Source: Vreelandella songnenensis (lineage in GTDB: Bacteria; Pseudomonadota; Gammaproteobacteria; Pseudomonadales; Halomonadaceae). From it: 64,000 nt of DNA. Position 1 is the stretch's first letter. Every line of letters starts with the position of its first letter. Under the pieces are notes generated by a model. The model was given only the letters and a program-made list of their open reading frames with translations, did not search any database and had not been told where the DNA came from. Below are positions 1-8,505 of the stretch, piece by piece. The DNA lies in NCBI RefSeq assembly GCF_003002925.1, contig NZ_PVTK01000009.1, positions 119,586 to 183,585 on the forward strand. The letters run 5' to 3'. A program made the position numbers and the translations under genes.

Positions 1-22
1 AAGACGCGTCTTGATTGGCCAT
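1..22 (-). CDS. lysS: Lysyl-tRNA synthetase, first 7 codons (partial)
   Basis: Only the start is in the window: an ATG at 22 reading leftwards gives M-A-N-Q-D-A-S before the edge. The prfB stop lies 33 bases upstream on the same strand. prfB-lysS is a conserved gene pair in Gammaproteobacteria, and this N-terminus resembles LysRS of Halomonas relatives as I remember them. The ribosome site is weak. The assignment rests on context, not on any enzyme motif. Confidence 0.5.
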
Positions 23-55
23 GGGGCACCCTATTCATGTTCGAACGCTGAAAGA

Positions 56-1154
56 TTACAGACCCTGCTTGAGACTGGCGACGATGAACTGATCCAGATC
101 GCCGTCGAGTACCTTGTCGCAGTTGCTGGACTGGACGCCGGTGCGCAGATCCTTGATGCGCTGGTCATCGAGCACGTAGGAGCGAATCTGACTGCCCCAG
201 CCGATATCGGCCTTGGAGTCTTCCGCTTCCTGCTTGGCCGCGTTGCGTTTTTGCATCTCGTGCTCCCAGAGCTTCGCCTTCAGCTGCTTCATGGCGAAAT
301 CCCGGTTGGCGTGCTGGCTGCGCTGGTTCTGGCAGGCCACGACGATGCCGGTGGGCTCGTGGGTGATCCGCACCGCCGAGTCGGTGGTGTTGACGTGCTG
401 ACCGCCGGCGCCGCTGGAGCGGTAGGTATCCACGCGCAGATCCGAGGGGTTGATCTCGACTTCGAAGCTGTCATCGATCTCCGGGGAGAGAAACACCGAA
501 GCAAACGAGGTGTGACGCCGGCCGCCGGAGTCGAACGGGCTCTTGCGCACCAGGCGATGAACGCCGGTTTCAGTACGCAGCCAGCCAAAGGCGTGATCGC
601 CCTGCACGTGGATCGACGCCGACTTGATACCCGCCACTTCGCCAGCGGACGCTTCAATGATCTCGGCCTTGAAACCGTGACTTTCCGCCCAGCGCAGGTA
701 CATGCGCAGAAGGATATTGGCCCAATCCTGGGCTTCGGTGCCGCCGGAGCCGGACTGAATATCCAGATAGGCGTTGTTTTCGTCCATCTCGCCGGAGAAC
801 ATGCGGCGAAACTCGAGCTTCTCGAGGGAGGCCTGCATGCCGTCGAGCTCGCGCTTCACTTCCTCGACCGTGCCCTCGTCCTCTTCCATCTCGGCAAGTT
901 CCAGAAGATCGCGGCTGTCGCCGAGCCCCTGGTCCAGCTCATCGATGGTGGCCACGATAGCCTCAAGGGAGGAGCGCTCCTTGCCCAGCTTCTGGGCGTA
1001 GTCCGGGTCGTTCCAGACATTCGGGTCTTCAAGCTCGCGGGAGACTTCTTCTAGCCGATCCTTCTTCTCGGCATAGTCAAAGATACCCCCTAAGAACATC
1101 TGTCCGCTCAGACAGGTCCTTGATCTGGTTGTGAATCGGGTTGGTTTCCAACAT
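56..1154 (-). CDS. prfB: Peptide chain release factor 2 (programmed +1 frameshift)
   Basis: RF2 recognises UAA and UGA and releases the finished peptide. The main frame (from 1099) carries the stop-codon recognition tripeptide SPF, in [12 protein letters not shown], and the catalytic GGQ, in [10 protein letters not shown]. The true start is the ATG at 1154. It opens a 25-codon zero frame ([10 protein letters not shown]...) that ends at an in-frame TGA at 1077-1079, and a +1 shift on CTT-TGA-C joins it to the long frame. The product is about 365 residues, usual for the family. Any annotation that begins at 1099 misses the first exon-like segment. lysS follows 33 bases downstream. Confidence 0.96.
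1076..1091 (-). promoter_or_regulatory. prfB autoregulatory +1 frameshift site
   Basis: Read on the minus strand the site is AGGGGG-TAT-CTT-TGA-C. It has an internal Shine-Dalgarno-like stretch (1086-1091), the slippery CTT codon at 1080-1082 and the UGA stop at 1077-1079 followed by C. This matches the Escherichia coli RF2 site in sequence and in position (codon 26). When RF2 is scarce the ribosome shifts +1 and makes full-length RF2. Confidence 0.96.
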
Positions 1155-1318
1155 GGGTCGCCCTAGCCTTGGTCAGTGCCGCACGGTTCAAAAGAGAGAC
1201 GCGCCGCTGGGGTGACCAGGCTTGATGACGAAGCCCGCACCCCAGCGGCGAAATTCCAGACGCGTATTGTAACGAAACCCCGCGCTCCCCGCACCCACCA
1301 CGCGTAGGGCCTCAACGC

Positions 1319-1344
1319 ATGAACCCGGCGAAAGCCGGGTTCAT
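1319..1344. terminator. Perfect 11-bp hairpin with GAAA loop, probable terminator
   Basis: ATGAACCCGGC and GCCGGGTTCAT pair perfectly around a GAAA tetraloop. It lies 46 bases past the stop of the FadL-type gene, in the gap between that gene and prfB. No long T-run follows on either strand, so it may act as a transcript end stabiliser rather than a strict intrinsic terminator. Confidence 0.5.
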
Positions 1345-1390
1345 GAAGATGTCTTGATCAACGCGCAAGCGCTTTTCGCGCAGCTCGCGC

Positions 1391-2746
1391 CTAGAAGCGG
1401 TAGGTCAGCTGGGCACCAAAGCCATGGGCTTCGTTCTTGTAGTCAGCCGCGTAGGTGGCGCCACCGACAGGACGACCGCCGGTGGCCGCGCTTGCCAGCA
1501 GGTCGCTACGCTCCTGCTCGACCTGGGTGCTACGCTCGGTCAGGTAAGAGTAGGCGAAATCGAGCGTCAGATCCGGCGTCGGGCTCCAGCCAGCGCCAAT
1601 CGAGAAGATGCGCCGGTCGTCGGAAGGAATCCGCACGCTGCGGTGCTCATCGTTGGTTGGCGTGTAGTCCAGGGTAACGCCGGCACGCAAGGCCAGGGAA
1701 GGCGTCAGCTGATATTCGCCGCCGGTCGCAAAAGCCCAGGCGTTGGAGTACTCCTGCTGCTCGTCGGTAATGTTACCCAGCTGATCGCCGATTACGCGGA
1801 TCTCGTCGAAGTGGCTCCAGCGTACCCAGGAGGTGCCGAACATCAGCTTCAAGCGATCGGTCATCTGCTGGGTCAGCGAGAAGTTGACCGTTTCCGGCGT
1901 GGTCAGCTTCAGGCTCGCGCTGTCGTCGGCACGCACTACGTTACCCGCCGGGTCGCGCGCCACGAAGCTGCCTTCCAGGGTGTAATCGACCTTCGAACGG
2001 TAGGTCAAGCCGAACGTGGTTTCCGGCACGGGCTGATAGATCACCCCGAGGTTATAGCCCCACGCATCATCATCGCCTTCGACTCGCGAATCGATATCGG
2101 TGGCGGGATTGAAGCCGGCGCCTGAGGGCAGTTTGCGGCGCAGCTCACCATCCACCTTGTTGTAGGTAACGCCGGCACCCACGGCCCACTGATCATTCAG
2201 GCGGTAGGAGACCGTCGGCTGGGCGGAAACCACCTTGACCTCGGTATAGTCACCAAAGTAACGACCCTGAAAGTCGTTTTCATACTCGGTCTTGGATCCA
2301 AACGGCGCGTAAACCCCGAAGCCGAAGGCCAGACGATCCGTGACCGGCTGAGCATAGAAGGCAAACGGTATCAGCGTGCCGGGCACCATATCGCCCTCGT
2401 TGCCCCCGGGAATGGCGCCTACCGGCACCTGCACGCCCGCGGGTGCACCGCCAGTTGCCACGCCGGCATCCAGCGTGCGGTTAGCCCGGACGTTGTCGAT
2501 ATCAGTATTGACGTTCAGGTAAGTGCCACCCGCGGTTACCTGGGCGCGGTCAAGAAACGACATGCCCGCCGGGTTGCCGTAAACGATAGTGGCATCGTTC
2601 ACGTTGGAGCTGCGGCCCGCGTGCCCGTAACCCTGGCCGCTGACACTCTGCTCGTTGACCTGATAGCCACCGGCATTGGCGTGGCTTGTGAAGACAGCTG
2701 CCGAAACCGCAGCTGCCAGCGTGAGCTTGTTGAATTTATTATTCAT
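1391..2746 (-). CDS. FadL/OmpP1-type outer-membrane transporter
   Basis: A 451-residue protein starting at the ATG at 2746, preceded by AAGAGG. The N-terminus is a signal peptide (MNNKFNKLTLAAAVSAAVFTS, cut after HANA). The mature protein opens with GGYQVNEQSVSGQGYGHAG, the N-terminal plug typical of the FadL/TodX family, then NPAGMSFLDR and alternating beta-strand sequence, ending in an aromatic residue (LTYRF), as for beta-barrel proteins inserted by BamA. The family moves long-chain fatty acids or other hydrophobic compounds across the outer membrane; the substrate cannot be told from sequence. A perfect palindrome overlaps its likely promoter. Confidence 0.9.
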   Translation of the reverse strand: MNNKFNKLTLAAAVSAAVFTSHANAGGYQVNEQSVSGQGYGHAGRSSNVNDATIVYGNPAGMSFLDRAQVTAGGTYLNVNTDIDNVRANRTLDAGVATGGAPAGVQVPVGAIPGGNEGDMVPGTLIPFAFYAQPVTDRLAFGFGVYAPFGSKTEYENDFQGRYFGDYTEVKVVSAQPTVSYRLNDQWAVGAGVTYNKVDGELRRKLPSGAGFNPATDIDSRVEGDDDAWGYNLGVIYQPVPETTFGLTYRSKVDYTLEGSFVARDPAGNVVRADDSASLKLTTPETVNFSLTQQMTDRLKLMFGTSWVRWSHFDEIRVIGDQLGNITDEQQEYSNAWAFATGGEYQLTPSLALRAGVTLDYTPTNDEHRSVRIPSDDRRIFSIGAGWSPTPDLTLDFAYSYLTERSTQVEQERSDLLASAATGGRPVGGATYAADYKNEAHGFGAQLTYRF

Positions 2747-2884
2747 GGTCGGCCTCTTGTCCCATTGATCCCGCGGATAGGTGCACCCGCCTGCGATATT
2801 TTTATAGCGTGATCCCACCCTGCAGTTTTCGCCCAATGTGGCCTGGGGTTCAAGAGGCAAACGGGCGTTTTATTTTGTTTTTTG

Positions 2885-2919
2885 CTTATACATTAGTCGC
2901 ACGAACGTTTTAAAACGTT
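2885..2919 (-). promoter_or_regulatory. Putative fadL-like promoter with 16-bp palindromic operator
   Basis: On the minus strand a -10-like TATAAG lies at 2885-2890. The region 17 bases upstream of it is covered by the perfect palindrome AACGTTTTAAAACGTT (2904-2919). An operator over the -35 region suggests repression. Which regulator binds is unknown; TetR-type fatty-acid regulators use A/T-rich dyads of this sort, but that is inference. Confidence 0.5.
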
Positions 2920-2966
2920 GTTTTGATCGTATTAAGTCTTTTTTGGGACATCTGACATTATCTCGC

Positions 2967-2998
2967 TTGACCTGTGTGTAACCCATAGGTTTTACACT
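2967..2998 (+). promoter_or_regulatory. MerR-type promoter/operator upstream of the regulator-copA pair
   Basis: TTGACC (2967-2972) and TACACT (2993-2998) are separated by 20 bases, longer than the usual 17, as in promoters activated by MerR proteins through DNA twisting. Between them sits the dyad AACC-CATA-GGTT (2980-2991). The site precedes the MerR-family gene, so the regulator most likely controls its own operon with copA. Confidence 0.65.
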
Positions 2999-3032
2999 GA
3001 GGGCATTGCAAACGGCTATACGGGAGAGCGCG

Positions 3033-3461
3033 ATGAAAGTCAGTGAGCTTGCCAAACACGGCGACGTGACCGCAGAAACAGTGCGCCACTACACCCGCGA
3101 GGGGCTGCTTTCCCCGAAGCGTCATCCGGATAACGGCTACCAGCTATATTCCAGCGCGGATCTCGAGCGGCTGCACTTCATACAGCGGGCACGCAAGCTC
3201 GGCTTCAGCGTCAGCGAAATACGCGACATTCTGCTTCACGCCGACCACGGCGACTCGCCCTGCCCGCTGGTACGCGACCTGCTGGCCAGCCGTTTACCGC
3301 AGATCCGCGCACGCATCGAAGAGCTTGAAGCCTTGGCCCAGCGCATGGAACAGGCGCTCGAAAGTTGGCAACACATGCCTGACGGCACGCCGGATGGGCA
3401 CAGCCTGTGCCGCCTGATCGAAAGCTTTCCCGATGACGCATCTTCCAGGGAGGCGTTATGA
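3033..3461 (+). CDS. MerR-family heavy-metal-responsive regulator
   Basis: A 142-residue protein. The N-terminal winged helix ([21 protein letters not shown]) is the MerR DNA-binding domain, followed by a dimerisation helix (about 80-112). Two cysteines, C77 (SPCPL) and C126 (SLCRL), are the likely metal ligands. Their spacing differs from the close C-terminal Cys pair of canonical CueR, so the sensor site may be atypical. The start at 3033 has GGGAG upstream. Its stop overlaps the copA start (ATGA), so the two are translated together and copper(I) is the likely signal. Silver is also possible. Confidence 0.88.
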   Translation: MKVSELAKHGDVTAETVRHYTREGLLSPKRHPDNGYQLYSSADLERLHFIQRARKLGFSVSEIRDILLHADHGDSPCPLVRDLLASRLPQIRARIEELEALAQRMEQALESWQHMPDGTPDGHSLCRLIESFPDDASSREAL

Positions 3462-5977
3462 GTACCGCCCACGATTCCCGCCACCTGCTCACGCGTACCG
3501 TCGGCAAAATGAGCTGCCAGGGCTGCGTCAAGCGCATGCGCGAGGCCATTCAGGCAGACGACCCGACGGCCGAGGTCACCGGCACCCCCGCCGAAAAACG
3601 CCTGGAGGTGGCCACCTCGCTGAGCGAGTCGGCGCTGGATGAGGCGCTGGCCAGAGCGGGTTATCCGGCAGATGTCGCCAGCCCAGCGCTAGCGACGCCA
3701 GAGGAACCCGCCGCGCTACCGGCAAGCCCGGCACCAGCCGCCAGCGCGTCCTCTGTGCGCCTGGCCATCAGCGGCATGACCTGCGCGGGCTGTGTCAAAA
3801 GCGTCCAGAGTGCTCTTGAGCAGACTCAAGGCGTGGCGTCGGCCAGCGTCAATTTCGCCACTCACATCGCCCAGGTGTCGGGCAGCGCCGAGCCGCAGGC
3901 GCTGATCGACGCCGTGGCCAGCGCCGGTTACCACGCCGAGCCGATCGTGGACATGCGTGAGGCCGAGCGCGTGCGCGCCGAGCAGGACGCCACTACCTAC
4001 AAAAAGCGACTCAGAGGCAGCGCCGCCTCGCTGGCACTTGCGGTACCACTGATGCTCAGCATGTTTATCTACCACCCGCACCCGATGGGCACAGGGCGGC
4101 TTTACTGGCTGGCCGTGGGCCTTCTGACGCTTGGCGTGCTGGCCTTTCCGGGGCGCCACTTCTTCGTCAACGCCTGGCAGAGCCTCAAGCGCCACCAGGC
4201 CAACATGGATACGCTGGTGGCCATGGGCACGGGCACCGCGTGGCTCTACTCCATGGCGGTGGTGGCATTTGCGCCCTGGCTGCCGGAGGCGGCTCAGGGT
4301 ATCTATTTCGAAGCCGCGGCCATGGTGATCGGGCTTATCCTGCTGGGCAACGCTCTGGAGCTTCGCGCCCGGGGGCGTACCAGCAATGCCCTGAAACGCC
4401 TGCTCGATCTACAAAGCCGTACGGCGCGGGTAATCCGGGACGGCGTCGAGCAGGAGATCGACGTGGACGAGGTGCGCGCAGGCGACCATATCCGCGTACG
4501 TCCCGGCGAGCGCCTTCCCGTGGATGGGGAGGTAACCGAGGGCCAGAGCCATATCGATGAATCGATGCTGACCGGCGAGCCGCTGCCGATCGCCAAGTGT
4601 CGTGGCGATGAGGTCAGCGCAGGCACCGTGAACGGCAAGGGGGGGCTTGTGTATCGCGCCACTCGCGTGGGCCACGATACCCGCCTTGGCCAGATCACCG
4701 AACAGGTGGCCAGCGCCCAGAACTCCCGCCCGCCAATCGGCGAGCTGGCCGACAAGGTCTCCGGCGTGTTCGTGCCTGCGGTGATGATCATCGCCGTACT
4801 GGCCGCACTCGTGTGGTTCAACCTCGGCCCCGAGCCGCGCATCATCCATATGCTGGTAGCGGCGACCACCGTGCTGATCATCGCCTGCCCCTGCGCGCTC
4901 GGTCTGGCGACGCCCATTTCCACCATGATCGGCGTGGGCAAGGCAGCCGAGCAGGGTGTGCTGGTCAGAAGCGGCGAGGCGCTGCAAACCGCCAGCCGGC
5001 TGACCACGCTGGTGGTGGATAAAACCGGCACGCTCACCGAAGGCAAGCCCAGCGTCACCGATGCCCATGTGTTCGGCGTCGAGCCTGCCACCGCCCTGGG
5101 CTGGGTGCACGCCCTCGAGCGCAGCTCTGAACATCCGCTGGCCTCGGCGCTGGTGAACTACGCCGAGCAGCACGGCGCCGTGACGCGCGAGATTAGCGAT
5201 TTCGACAGCGTGACCGGTGGCGGCGTAAAAGCTCACACCCGCGATGGAAAAGCGCTGCTGCTGGGCAACGCACGCCTGCTGGAAGCGGCCGGCGTGGATC
5301 TCGCAGCCGCCAGGCAGCAGACGCAGACGCTCGAGGAGCAGGCGCGCACCCTGGTGTACCTGGCGCTGGATGGCGAGCTGATCGCTCTGTTCGGGATCAG
5401 CGACGCGCTGCGCGCGGACGCCGCCGCGGCAGTCAAGCGCCTGCAGGAAGATGGCCTGAACGTGATCATGCTGACCGGCGATAACGCGCGCACCGCCGCC
5501 GCCATTGCCCGAGAGGTAGGGATTACCACTTTCAAGGCGGGGCTGACGCCGGATGACAAGCACGCGGAGATCGAGCGCCTGCAACAGGCGGGAGACGTTG
5601 TCGGCATGGTGGGCGACGGCATCAACGATGCCCCGGCGCTGGCCCGCGCCAACGTCGGTTTTGCCATTGGCCAAGGAACCGATATCGCCATCGAGAGCGC
5701 GGGCATGACGCTGATGCGCGGCTCGCTGCACGGGGTGGCGTCGGCGATTGAAATAAGCCGCGCCACGCTTGCCAATATCAAGCAGAACCTGGCAGGCGCC
5801 TTTGGCTACAACGTGCTGTGCATTCCCATCGCTGCTGGGCTTCTCTACCCGCTGACCGGCATGCTGCTGTCACCGATCATCGCCGGGGTTGCCATGTCGC
5901 TCTCCTCCATCACCGTGGTCAGTAACGCCAATCGCCTGCGGCTATGGCAACCCACCCAACAGGAGAAAACCCCATGA
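3458..5977 (+). CDS. copA: Copper(I)-exporting P1B-type ATPase
   Basis: An 839-residue inner-membrane pump that uses ATP to expel Cu(I) from the cytoplasm. Two N-terminal metal-binding domains carry CxxC motifs (C20/C23 in MSCQGC, C109/C112 in MTCAGC); the first domain is the more divergent. Next come the membrane helices, the actuator motif (LTGEPLP), the transmembrane metal site CPC (C477-P-C479), the phosphorylation motif DKTGTLTEG (D521), the SEHPLA motif, and the hinge [11 protein letters not shown]. The start is ATG at 3458 with AGGGAGG upstream. It overlaps the MerR-type gene before it and the 23-codon gene after it by ATGA junctions, forming one tightly coupled operon. Confidence 0.95.
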   Translation: MSTAHDSRHLLTRTVGKMSCQGCVKRMREAIQADDPTAEVTGTPAEKRLEVATSLSESALDEALARAGYPADVASPALATPEEPAALPASPAPAASASSVRLAISGMTCAGCVKSVQSALEQTQGVASASVNFATHIAQVSGSAEPQALIDAVASAGYHAEPIVDMREAERVRAEQDATTYKKRLRGSAASLALAVPLMLSMFIYHPHPMGTGRLYWLAVGLLTLGVLAFPGRHFFVNAWQSLKRHQANMDTLVAMGTGTAWLYSMAVVAFAPWLPEAAQGIYFEAAAMVIGLILLGNALELRARGRTSNALKRLLDLQSRTARVIRDGVEQEIDVDEVRAGDHIRVRPGERLPVDGEVTEGQSHIDESMLTGEPLPIAKCRGDEVSAGTVNGKGGLVYRATRVGHDTRLGQITEQVASAQNSRPPIGELADKVSGVFVPAVMIIAVLAALVWFNLGPEPRIIHMLVAATTVLIIACPCALGLATPISTMIGVGKAAEQGVLVRSGEALQTASRLTTLVVDKTGTLTEGKPSVTDAHVFGVEPATALGWVHALERSSEHPLASALVNYAEQHGAVTREISDFDSVTGGGVKAHTRDGKALLLGNARLLEAAGVDLAAARQQTQTLEEQARTLVYLALDGELIALFGISDALRADAAAAVKRLQEDGLNVIMLTGDNARTAAAIAREVGITTFKAGLTPDDKHAEIERLQQAGDVVGMVGDGINDAPALARANVGFAIGQGTDIAIESAGMTLMRGSLHGVASAIEISRATLANIKQNLAGAFGYNVLCIPIAAGLLYPLTGMLLSPIIAGVAMSLSSITVVSNANRLRLWQPTQQEKTP

Positions 5978-6045
5978 GCCTACTGGTGAACGCGGCCGGG
6001 CTTGGCTTGATCGCCCTGGTCGTATGGTGGTTCTGGCTGAGCTAG
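5974..6045 (+). CDS. 23-residue membrane mini-protein, possible anchor remnant of a cupredoxin
   Basis: ATG at 5974 overlaps the copA stop (ATGA) and has AGGAGAAAA upstream, a strong ribosome site. The product [23 protein letters not shown] is one hydrophobic helix ending in WWFW. Plastocyanin-like copper proteins found beside copA in related bacteria begin with this sort of helix and continue into a cupredoxin domain; here a TAG ends the frame. It is either a truncated remnant or a genuine tiny membrane protein. Its stop overlaps the stop of the convergent YitT gene. The similarity is recalled, not searched. Confidence 0.55.
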   Translation: MSLLVNAAGLGLIALVVWWFWLS

Positions 6046-6659
6046 CTGACGCCGATATAGCGCCCCGGCTTGTGATTGAGCGCGATGATCAGGTTGAGCG
6101 TGAGCGCCCCCAGCACCGAGTAGCCGACTCGGTCAAGCGGCAGCTGGGTAAGTGCGAGCAGCAATATCAGCCCGTCGATGCCCAGCTGCACGTAGCCGGC
6201 GCGCAGGCCGTGGCGGTCCTGCAGATAGAGCGCCAGAATGTTGATGCCCCCGAGGCTTGTACGGTGGCGAAACAGCATCAGCATGCCGATACCCATCAGC
6301 GCCCCACCCATCAGCGCTGCATACAGCGCCGGCACGCGCTCGAAGACCACCCAGCTCTGGGTCAATTCAGAAAACAGCGACACCAGACCAATGGCGGCAA
6401 AGGTGCGCAGCGTAAAGCTCCACCCCATGCGCTTGATCGCCAGGTAGTAAAACGGCAGGTTGATGGTAAAGAACCAGAACCCGAACCCCCACTGCGTGAC
6501 GTAATTGAGCAGCAGTGCCAGGCCCGCCGTACTGCCGGTCAGCAGCACCGCCTGGGTATAGAAGGTGATGCCGAGTGCAACAAACAGCGTGCCCAGCAGC
6601 ATGGCCATGACATCTTCGTAGGGGCGATGCGGGTCCTTGGGTAACGCTTCCACACGCAT
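6042..6659 (-). CDS. YitT family integral membrane protein
   Basis: A 205-residue protein with about five or six membrane helices. The glycine-rich, symmetrical sequence (LLTGSTAGLALLLNYV, HRTSLGGINILALYL) fits the YitT/DUF161 family, whose transport role is not established. The C-terminal DUF2179 domain present in longer Firmicute members is absent, as usual in proteobacterial short forms. It converges with the copper operon; its stop codon and that of the mini-gene share the bases CTAG. Confidence 0.82.
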   Translation of the reverse strand: MRVEALPKDPHRPYEDVMAMLLGTLFVALGITFYTQAVLLTGSTAGLALLLNYVTQWGFGFWFFTINLPFYYLAIKRMGWSFTLRTFAAIGLVSLFSELTQSWVVFERVPALYAALMGGALMGIGMLMLFRHRTSLGGINILALYLQDRHGLRAGYVQLGIDGLILLLALTQLPLDRVGYSVLGALTLNLIIALNHKPGRYIGVS

Positions 6660-6702
6660 GGGACGTCCTTACTCGGGTGATCGAACCTGTAGAGAACCGG
6701 GG

Positions 6703-8490
6703 CTAGACGGCACGGGCATGCTCGACCATCAGCTGCAGCGACTCACGCCCCCGCCAGCGGTTGCGGTTGAGCTTGTAGGCACAGTGCAGCGTATCGCCGA
6801 TGGCGAACGCGGGCAGCTCGCCGGGGGTCAGCGCACGAAACCAGATGGCCTTGCAAGTGATGGCGCCCATGGAGAGTTCGAGCATCAGGTGGGCGCCGTC
6901 GGCCCCCACCGGACGCAGCGCTTCGACAATAAAGCGCCCCTCGAACAGCGGCGGATCAAACTCCCGGCCGTACGGGCCCAGCGCGTCGATCTCCTCAAGC
7001 GTGGCAAGCGAGAGCTGCGCGGTAGAAAGCTCGCCGTCGGTCCAGAGGCGCGGGTAAAGCTCGCGACCTTCCAACTGCTCGGCGACCGCCCGGAGAAAGG
7101 CCTGCTTGAACGCATCCAATTGCTCGCGCGGTACGCCCACTCCGGCCGCGCCATCGTGCCCGCCAAAGCGCGGTAGCGCCTCCGGCGCCAGCTCAAAGGT
7201 GCGCTGTAGCGCATCACGCAGGTGCAGCCCGTCAATCGAGCGGCCCGAGCCGGTCAGCATATCGGGCGCAGCCGCCCGGGTGAGCACCAGCGCCGGCCGG
7301 CCGTAGGCCTGCACCAGGCGCGATGCCACGATCCCCTGAACACCGGGGTGACCATCTTCAAGCAGCACCACTACCGCCGGTTCGTCCGCCGCCAGCGCGC
7401 CGGCGGCAAGTGCCTTCGCCTCTTCGGCCATATCGGCCTCGATGGCCTTGCGCGACTGGTTATCCTGATCGAGCACTTCCAGCTGGCGGTTGGCAACGCC
7501 ATCGCTTTCAGCAAGCATGAAGTGCAGGGCGGCGTAAGGGTCATCCAGCCGCGAACGGGCGTTGATACGCGGCCCCATCTGAAAGGCCAGGGTTTCAGCG
7601 TTGAACGGCACACTGTCGGCGCCGAGCCGCGCCGCCATGGCCCGCCAGCAGGCGGCATCCATGCGATTGATCAGCGTCAACCCGTGGCTCACCACCGCGC
7701 GGTTGGCGGGGCTTCCGCCCAGCGACACGCAGTCCGCCACGGTGCCCAGCGCAACGTAAGAGAGCCAGGGCGAAAGCTTGGGTGTGGCGCTGGGCAATGC
7801 GCCCCACTCCACCAATACGCCACGTGCCAGGGACATCAGAAGCCAGGCAACCATGCACCCGGCAATGGTCTTGTCCGGGTAGCCACAATCCGGGCGGGTC
7901 GGGTTGACGCAGGCATAGGCCGACTCAGGCGGACCTTCCAGCGGCAGTGCGTGGTGATCGCTGACCACCACGTCGATGCCCGCCGCCTTCATGCGTGCAA
8001 TGCGCGGCTCGTCAGAGCTTCCGCAGTCGGCAGTAATCACCAGCGTGGGAAACGGCTTGAGCGCCAGCGTGCGCTCGACCAGCGGCAGGCTGATGCCGTA
8101 GCCGTCGTTGATTCGATGACCAATCAGGCTGTGAAGCCGATGTTCGGGCACGCCGAAAAGCTCCACCAGCGTACGCCGAATCACCACGTGGGAGGTGATG
8201 CCGTCCACATCGTAGTCGGTCAGAATGCCGATGGATTCACCCTCGGCCACCGCCTGGGCGATACGCTCGGCAGCGCGGCGGCCGTCGGCGAGCTTTTCCG
8301 GGTGAGCCAGATAGCGCAGGCTGGGGGTTACCAGCGGCGCCAGCTCACCTTCATAGCCAGGCAGGCGTGAGGCCAGCAGCCGCGCCTGAAGCTCGCTCAG
8401 GCCTTCTGACTGGGCACGCGCGTAGACAGCCTCGTCCAGGGGACGAGGCTCCAGCCTGGGCTGGGTGGAGTGCTGAGAAACATCAGGCAA
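6703..8490 (-). CDS. recJ: Single-stranded-DNA-specific 5'-3' exonuclease RecJ
   Basis: A 595-residue DHH-family nuclease acting in RecF recombination, mismatch repair and base-excision repair. Motifs seen: LTDYDVDGITS (motif I), TADCGSSDE (II) and VVSDHHALP (the DHH motif, III), followed by the DHHA1 region with RFGGHDGAAGVGV and the C-terminal OB-like domain. The first in-frame codon with a ribosome site is a TTG at 8490 with AGGA eight bases upstream; no nearby ATG would give a better N-terminus. It is downstream of hom-thrC on the same strand, a common gammaproteobacterial order. Confidence 0.95.
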   Translation of the reverse strand: MPDVSQHSTQPRLEPRPLDEAVYARAQSEGLSELQARLLASRLPGYEGELAPLVTPSLRYLAHPEKLADGRRAAERIAQAVAEGESIGILTDYDVDGITSHVVIRRTLVELFGVPEHRLHSLIGHRINDGYGISLPLVERTLALKPFPTLVITADCGSSDEPRIARMKAAGIDVVVSDHHALPLEGPPESAYACVNPTRPDCGYPDKTIAGCMVAWLLMSLARGVLVEWGALPSATPKLSPWLSYVALGTVADCVSLGGSPANRAVVSHGLTLINRMDAACWRAMAARLGADSVPFNAETLAFQMGPRINARSRLDDPYAALHFMLAESDGVANRQLEVLDQDNQSRKAIEADMAEEAKALAAGALAADEPAVVVLLEDGHPGVQGIVASRLVQAYGRPALVLTRAAAPDMLTGSGRSIDGLHLRDALQRTFELAPEALPRFGGHDGAAGVGVPREQLDAFKQAFLRAVAEQLEGRELYPRLWTDGELSTAQLSLATLEEIDALGPYGREFDPPLFEGRFIVEALRPVGADGAHLMLELSMGAITCKAIWFRALTPGELPAFAIGDTLHCAYKLNRNRWRGRESLQLMVEHARAV

Positions 8491-8505
8491 AGCGGCTATC
8501 CTGGG

